The notes under the pieces: model-generated
What the model was told of the DNA's origin: nothing
The model's database searches: none
The model's input: only the letters and a program-made list of their open reading frames with translations
Part shown: piece by piece, positions 6,147 through 9,084 of the stretch
Numbering within the stretch: the first letter of the stretch is position 1
How the letters are laid out: the number at the start of each line of letters is the position of its first letter
Assembly (NCBI GenBank): GCA_949346185.1
Contig: CASGVX010000074.1
Span: 1 to 9,084 of the forward strand
Length of the DNA stretch: 9,084 bases
Direction: 5' to 3'
DNA from: an uncultured Lachnospiraceae bacterium
Lineage (GTDB): Bacteria; Bacillota; Clostridia; Lachnospirales; Lachnospiraceae
Position numbers and translations under genes: made by a program

Positions 6147-6210
6147 AAAAAAACTGTTACTATTCACAGATATTCATCCCCCATGGGATAATGAATTGTG
6201 AATAGTAACA
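6147..6210 (-). terminator. Long inverted repeat with T7 tail, leftward intrinsic terminator
   Basis: The arms 6155-6168 and 6197-6210 are exact 14-bp reverse complements. The inner sequence continues the stem (ATTCAT with ATGAAT, CCC with GGG, small bulges) to a CCAT loop, for more than 20 paired bases. On the minus strand the hairpin is followed, after one G, by seven T (6153-6147). This is a textbook rho-independent terminator pointing towards the rho promoter 30 nt away. No minus-strand gene lies upstream of it, so it would block antisense transcripts coming out of the malic enzyme gene. Confidence 0.75.
6163..6192 (+). promoter_or_regulatory. Candidate promoter of the malic enzyme operon, nested in the inverted repeat
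   Basis: TTCACA (6163-6168) and GATAAT (6187-6192) are 18 nt apart, each one mismatch from consensus, and a TG two positions before the -10 box makes it an extended -10. Transcription would start near 6199, about 57 nt before the ATG. The -35 box lies in the left arm of the inverted repeat at 6155-6210, so the dyad could also be an operator. A weaker alternative is TTGTGA (6196-6201) with TATAAA (6217-6222) at 15 nt. Confidence 0.5.
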
Positions 6211-6255
6211 AAAATCTATAAATACTTGATTTGCAATAAATAAGGAGGAATTACA

Positions 6256-7407
6256 ATGGACAATCAGGAAAAAGCCTTGAAAATGCACCAGGAATGGGGC
6301 GGAAAGATAAATACCACGCCAAAATGCCATGTCGGCACCAGAGAAGACCTGGCAATCGCATATACCCCCGGCGTAGCGGAGCCATGCAAGGTAATTGCGG
6401 AAAACAAGGAGGAAGCATACCGCTACACCATCAAGTCAAATACCGTGGCAGTCGTTTCCGATGGAAGCGCCGTGCTAGGCCTTGGCAATATCGGTCCTGA
6501 GGCCGCCATGCCGGTGATGGAGGGAAAGGCCGTGCTGTTCAAGGAGTTTGGCGATGTAAATGCCTTTCCCATCTGTCTGGATACTCAGGACACGGAAGAG
6601 ATTATCCAGACAGTCATCCATATCGCCCCCGCCTTCGGAGGCATCAATCTGGAAGACATCTCTGCGCCTAGGTGCTTTGAAATCGAGGAACGGCTGAAAA
6701 AAGCACTTTCCATCCCCGTATTCCACGATGACCAGCACGGGACTGCCATCGTAGTTCTGGCGGGCATCATCAATGGGCTGAAGGTAGTGGGAAAGAAAAA
6801 AGAAGACTGTCACGTGGTGGTAAACGGCGCCGGTTCCGCCGGCGTAGCCATCACAAAGCTTCTGCTCAGATACGGCTTCCCAGACGTGGTGATGTGCGAT
6901 GTCTCTGGCATCCTTTCCAAGTCCTCCAGCCATCTGAACTGGATGCAGAAAGAGATGATGGAAGTTACCAACCTCGCCGGAAAGACCGGCACTCTGGCTG
7001 ATGCCCTGAAGGGAGCAGATATCTTCGTGGGGGTATCTGCTCCGGGCATCGTGACGGAAGAAATGGTGGCAAGCATGAACCGGGACTCCATTCTCTTCGC
7101 CATGGCAAATCCCGTGCCGGAAATCATGCCGGATCTGGCAAAGAAGGCCGGAGCCAGAGTTGTGGGAACCGGACGTTCTGACTTTCCAAATCAGGTGAAC
7201 AATGTGGTGGCATTCCCCGGGATCTTCAAAGGCGCTCTGGAGGGGAGAGCCACTCAGATTACGGAAGAAATGAAACTGGCCGCCGCCCTAGCCATCGCCG
7301 GGCTGGTTGAGGAGAAGGATTTGAGCGATGAGAATATCATGCCGGAAGCATTCGACCCCCGGGTGGCAGAGGTGGTAGCCAATGCAGTCAGAGAGCATAT
7401 CCGCTAA
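6256..7407 (+). CDS. Malic enzyme, short bacterial form, probably NAD-dependent
   Basis: The enzyme converts malate to pyruvate and CO2 with reduction of NAD(P), linking the C4 acids to pyruvate. The 383-residue length fits the short family without the phosphotransacetylase-like C-terminal domain. Visible motifs are AIAYTPGVAEPC (Tyr36, catalytic acid), SDGSAVLGLGNIGPEAA (68-84), MEGKAVLFK (Lys91, catalytic base), NLEDISAPRCFEIE (metal ligands Glu133/Asp134), FHDDQHGTA (157-164), the Rossmann GAGSAG (191-196), and GRSDFPNQVNN (306-316). An Asp (215) after the second Rossmann strand favours NAD over NADP; this is inference. Translation starts at ATG 6256, with AAGGAGG (6242-6248) 7 nt upstream. 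The 3' end overlaps the next gene by 26 nt. It is divergent from rho. Confidence 0.95.
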   Translation: MDNQEKALKMHQEWGGKINTTPKCHVGTREDLAIAYTPGVAEPCKVIAENKEEAYRYTIKSNTVAVVSDGSAVLGLGNIGPEAAMPVMEGKAVLFKEFGDVNAFPICLDTQDTEEIIQTVIHIAPAFGGINLEDISAPRCFEIEERLKKALSIPVFHDDQHGTAIVVLAGIINGLKVVGKKKEDCHVVVNGAGSAGVAITKLLLRYGFPDVVMCDVSGILSKSSSHLNWMQKEMMEVTNLAGKTGTLADALKGADIFVGVSAPGIVTEEMVASMNRDSILFAMANPVPEIMPDLAKKAGARVVGTGRSDFPNQVNNVVAFPGIFKGALEGRATQITEEMKLAAALAIAGLVEEKDLSDENIMPEAFDPRVAEVVANAVREHIR

Positions 7408-8353
7408 GCGAACCCGGTGGGGGGATAAGCCCTACTACTCCCTGAACTACCACTATCGGGAATTATTCGGACAGAAGGTTTACAAGATAGCACTGGATGC
7501 CGCCATGACCTGTCCCAACAGAGACGGCACCCTCCACGACCGGGGATGCATATTTTGCAGCAACGGCGGTTCCGGGGACTTTGCTACGCCGATCCAAGAT
7601 GCCATCGCCTCTCAAATAGAACATGCTATTGGATTTTTACAGCAACACGGAAAAAAGACCGGCAATCAATTCATCGCCTACTTCCAGTCCTTTTCCAACA
7701 CCTATGGGCCTGTGGAACATCTGGAAAAAACATTCACCCAGACATTGCAGCATCCCAGTATTGCCGGACTGTCCATCGCCACTAGACCAGACTGCTTCTC
7801 CCCGGAAATCTACGACCTCCTAGAGAGGCTGCAAAGGCAAAAGCCCCTGTGGGTAGAACTGGGATTGCAGACAATCCATGAAAGCACTGCCCAATTCATC
7901 CGCAGGGGATATCCCCTAGCCACCTTCGATGCCTGCGTCGCCTCCCTGCACCAGAGAAATATTCCCGTGGTCGCCCACATCATTCTAGGGCTTCCCGGCG
8001 AAGGCGCCAAGGAGGCGCTGGCCACCATCGAACATTTAAACCAACTGGCAATAGATGGTGTAAAAATCCAATTATTGCACATTTTAAAGGGAACAGATTT
8101 GGCAGAGATCGTCCCTCCCTGCCCCGTCCTCTCCTTAGATGAATACACCAGCCTCCTGCTCCAGTGCATCGGCCACCTCTCTCCGGAGGTCGTCATTCAC
8201 CGGCTTACGGGAGACGGGCCAAGGAAACTATTGATCGCTCCCCGCTGGAGCTTGGACAAGCGGCATGTGCTAAACCACATTTCCCGCACCATGAAAGAGC
8301 AGCAAATATATCAAGGAAAGTATTATGACAACAGAAACATTAAAATTATATAA
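7382..8353 (+). CDS. Elp3-like radical SAM protein, TIGR01212 (YhcC/YtqA) family
   Basis: The 323-residue protein has the atypical radical-SAM cysteine motif C-x11-C-x2-C, Cys44, Cys56 and Cys59 in CPNRDGT...RGCIFC, as in YhcC/YtqA and Elp3 rather than the usual CxxxCxxC. Other family blocks are YFQSFSNTY (100-108), ATRPDC (133-138), VELGLQT (158-164), HIILGLPGE (199-207) and LTGDGP (275-280). These fit a 4Fe-4S cluster and SAM-binding barrel. The reaction and substrate cannot be read from the sequence; the Elp3 resemblance makes RNA modification a reasonable guess. The ATG at 7382 lies inside the malic enzyme gene (26-nt overlap) and has AGAGGTGG 6 nt upstream. No other start exists before the conserved RWGDKPYYSLN. 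Confidence 0.92.
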   Translation: MQSESISAKRTRWGDKPYYSLNYHYRELFGQKVYKIALDAAMTCPNRDGTLHDRGCIFCSNGGSGDFATPIQDAIASQIEHAIGFLQQHGKKTGNQFIAYFQSFSNTYGPVEHLEKTFTQTLQHPSIAGLSIATRPDCFSPEIYDLLERLQRQKPLWVELGLQTIHESTAQFIRRGYPLATFDACVASLHQRNIPVVAHIILGLPGEGAKEALATIEHLNQLAIDGVKIQLLHILKGTDLAEIVPPCPVLSLDEYTSLLLQCIGHLSPEVVIHRLTGDGPRKLLIAPRWSLDKRHVLNHISRTMKEQQIYQGKYYDNRNIKII

Positions 8354-8855
8354 ATTAATCATTCTATACTTTTTAAGTCTGGCAAAACAGGATATCACCA
8401 ACGCCATCCTGTCAGACTTTATTTTGGAGCATGGATATACGGATTATTTCTCCATCCAAGAGACCTTAAACGCCCTCACGGAAGACGAAATGATCAAAGC
8501 AAACCAGACCCATACCACCTCCTACTATACCATTACCCCCCGGGGGCAGGAGATACTGGATGATTGCCAAGCCCATCTCCCCTATGGAACCAAATTAGAA
8601 ATCCGACAATATTTAAGAGATCGGAAGATTCAGATTTTGGAAAGCACTTCCGTCCGCACGGACTACACCAGAATTTCTCCCTTTGAATATCTTGTCAAGG
8701 GCACCGTCATGGAACGGGGCAGCGTGCTTTTTGAAATATCCATCAGCGTTCCTGCGGAGGAGATGGCTGTGGAAATGTGCCGCAATTTCAAAATGAAGAA
8801 TGATGAAATCTTCGGCTTTCTCCTGAAAACCCTCTCAGGGAATGCCCACATGTGA
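8325..8855 (+). CDS. DUF4364 family protein (winged-helix-like)
   Basis: The 176-residue protein begins with LKLYKLIILYFLSLAKQDIT, then LSDFILEHGYTDYFSIQETLNAL (roughly 29-51) and YYTITPRGQEILD (67-79). This has the helix-turn-helix and wing outline of a winged-helix domain and is the pattern of the DUF4364 family found in clostridia. The C-terminal half (about 90-176) has an alternating strand pattern (VLFEISISVP) and no motif I recognise. It could be a DNA-binding regulator, but no target is visible. The ATG at 8325 overlaps the radical SAM gene by 29 nt and is preceded by AGGAAAG 5 nt upstream, so it should be translationally coupled. It is the last gene of the operon. Confidence 0.85.
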   Translation: MTTETLKLYKLIILYFLSLAKQDITNAILSDFILEHGYTDYFSIQETLNALTEDEMIKANQTHTTSYYTITPRGQEILDDCQAHLPYGTKLEIRQYLRDRKIQILESTSVRTDYTRISPFEYLVKGTVMERGSVLFEISISVPAEEMAVEMCRNFKMKNDEIFGFLLKTLSGNAHM

Positions 8856-8906
8856 TAGTTTTTCTATCATTACTACTACAGCTGATTGCCAGCAAAGGAT
8901 CATTGG

Positions 8907-8960
8907 TGACAAAAAAGATATATGGACAAGATTTTTCCCGCCATATATCTTTTTTTGTCA
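8907..8960. terminator. Bidirectional intrinsic terminator between convergent genes
   Basis: TGAC-A6-GATATATGG (8907-8925) pairs with CCATATATC-T7-GTCA (8941-8960) with a single bulged T and a 15-nt loop. The A tract before and T tract after a 9-bp core make it work in both directions. It lies 51 nt after the DUF4364 stop on the plus strand and 9 nt after the minus-strand stop at 8970. A small hairpin, TGATAG/CTATCA (8853-8869), overlaps the DUF4364 stop codon. Confidence 0.8.
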
Positions 8961-8969
8961 TACAACACT

Positions 8970-9084
8970 TTATTTTACAACAACTTTTATAAACTTTTTC
9001 TTTCCCCTCTTGAGAATGACTCCGTCCTGACCGATGGCATCCATCTTCAGAACTGCCTTGGCATCCGTCACCTTCTCGCCGTCC
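8970..9084 (-). CDS. C-terminal end of an unrecognised protein (enters from the right edge)
   Basis: On the minus strand 37 codons run from the window edge to a TAA at 8970-8972. They encode DGEKVTDAKAVLKMDAIG followed by QDGVILKRGKKKFIKVVVK. Codon choice (GAC, GGC, GAG, AAG, GTG) matches the other genes, and the bidirectional terminator sits just beyond the stop, so I take it as a real gene end. The basic, strand-like tail (KRGKKKFIKVVVK) is not diagnostic of a family I know. Confidence 0.6.
   Translation of the reverse strand, partial: DGEKVTDAKAVLKMDAIGQDGVILKRGKKKFIKVVVK

Noticed and set aside
6196..6211. TTGTGAATAGTAACAA as a Rex (NADH-sensing) operator before the malic enzyme
   Set aside because: The half-sites resemble TTGT/ACAA but the element is 16 nt instead of the usual 18-nt dyad and only 6 of 8 half-site positions pair; the match is better explained by the right arm of the longer inverted repeat.
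8842..9030. A 62-codon plus-strand frame after DUF4364
   Set aside because: It runs through the bidirectional terminator and over the convergent gene end, with Phe/Thr-rich low-quality sequence and no ribosome binding site.

Overview
The window looks like the chromosome of a low-to-moderate G+C Firmicute, most likely a clostridium of the Lachnospiraceae type. The grounds are the gene order rho-rpmE-yqhQ-prmC-prfA, the strong GGAGG ribosome binding sites, a zinc-type bL31, a DUF4364 protein, and a Rho with a very large Asn/Gly/Tyr-rich N-terminal insertion. I see no mobile elements, CRISPR arrays, tRNAs or rRNAs.

Left two thirds, minus strand, read from right to left. A promoter near 6100 drives rho (4003-5967, TTG start). 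Next come rpmE (ribosomal protein bL31) with its own promoter and a leader of about 146 nt, a DUF1385/YqhQ-type membrane protein, prmC, prfA, and the N-terminal 88 codons of a TrmH/SpoU-family RNA methyltransferase that runs off the left edge. This is a 'termination and translation' cluster: Rho ends transcription, RF1 ends translation, PrmC methylates the GGQ glutamine of RF1, and bL31 and the methyltransferase concern the ribosome or structural RNA. YqhQ, prmC, prfA and the methyltransferase are close enough (gaps of 2, 35 and 36 nt) to be one transcript. A hairpin and a promoter separate them from rpmE.

Right third, plus strand. Three genes form a tight operon with overlapping ends: a short-form NAD-type malic enzyme, an Elp3-like radical SAM protein of the TIGR01212/YhcC/YtqA family, and a DUF4364 winged-helix-like protein. 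Overlaps of 26 and 29 nt suggest translational coupling. The operon ends at a bidirectional terminator (8907-8960), shared with a convergent minus-strand gene of which only the last 37 codons are present.

The divergent rho/malic-enzyme intergenic region (5968-6255) holds the rho promoter, a long inverted repeat that acts as a terminator facing rho, and a probable malic-enzyme promoter nested inside that same inverted repeat. The most notable item in the window is Rho itself. Its roughly 220-residue insertion, nearly half Asn in its core and encoded by an 18-nt tandem repeat, resembles the prion-like and phase-separating insertions known in some other bacterial Rho proteins.
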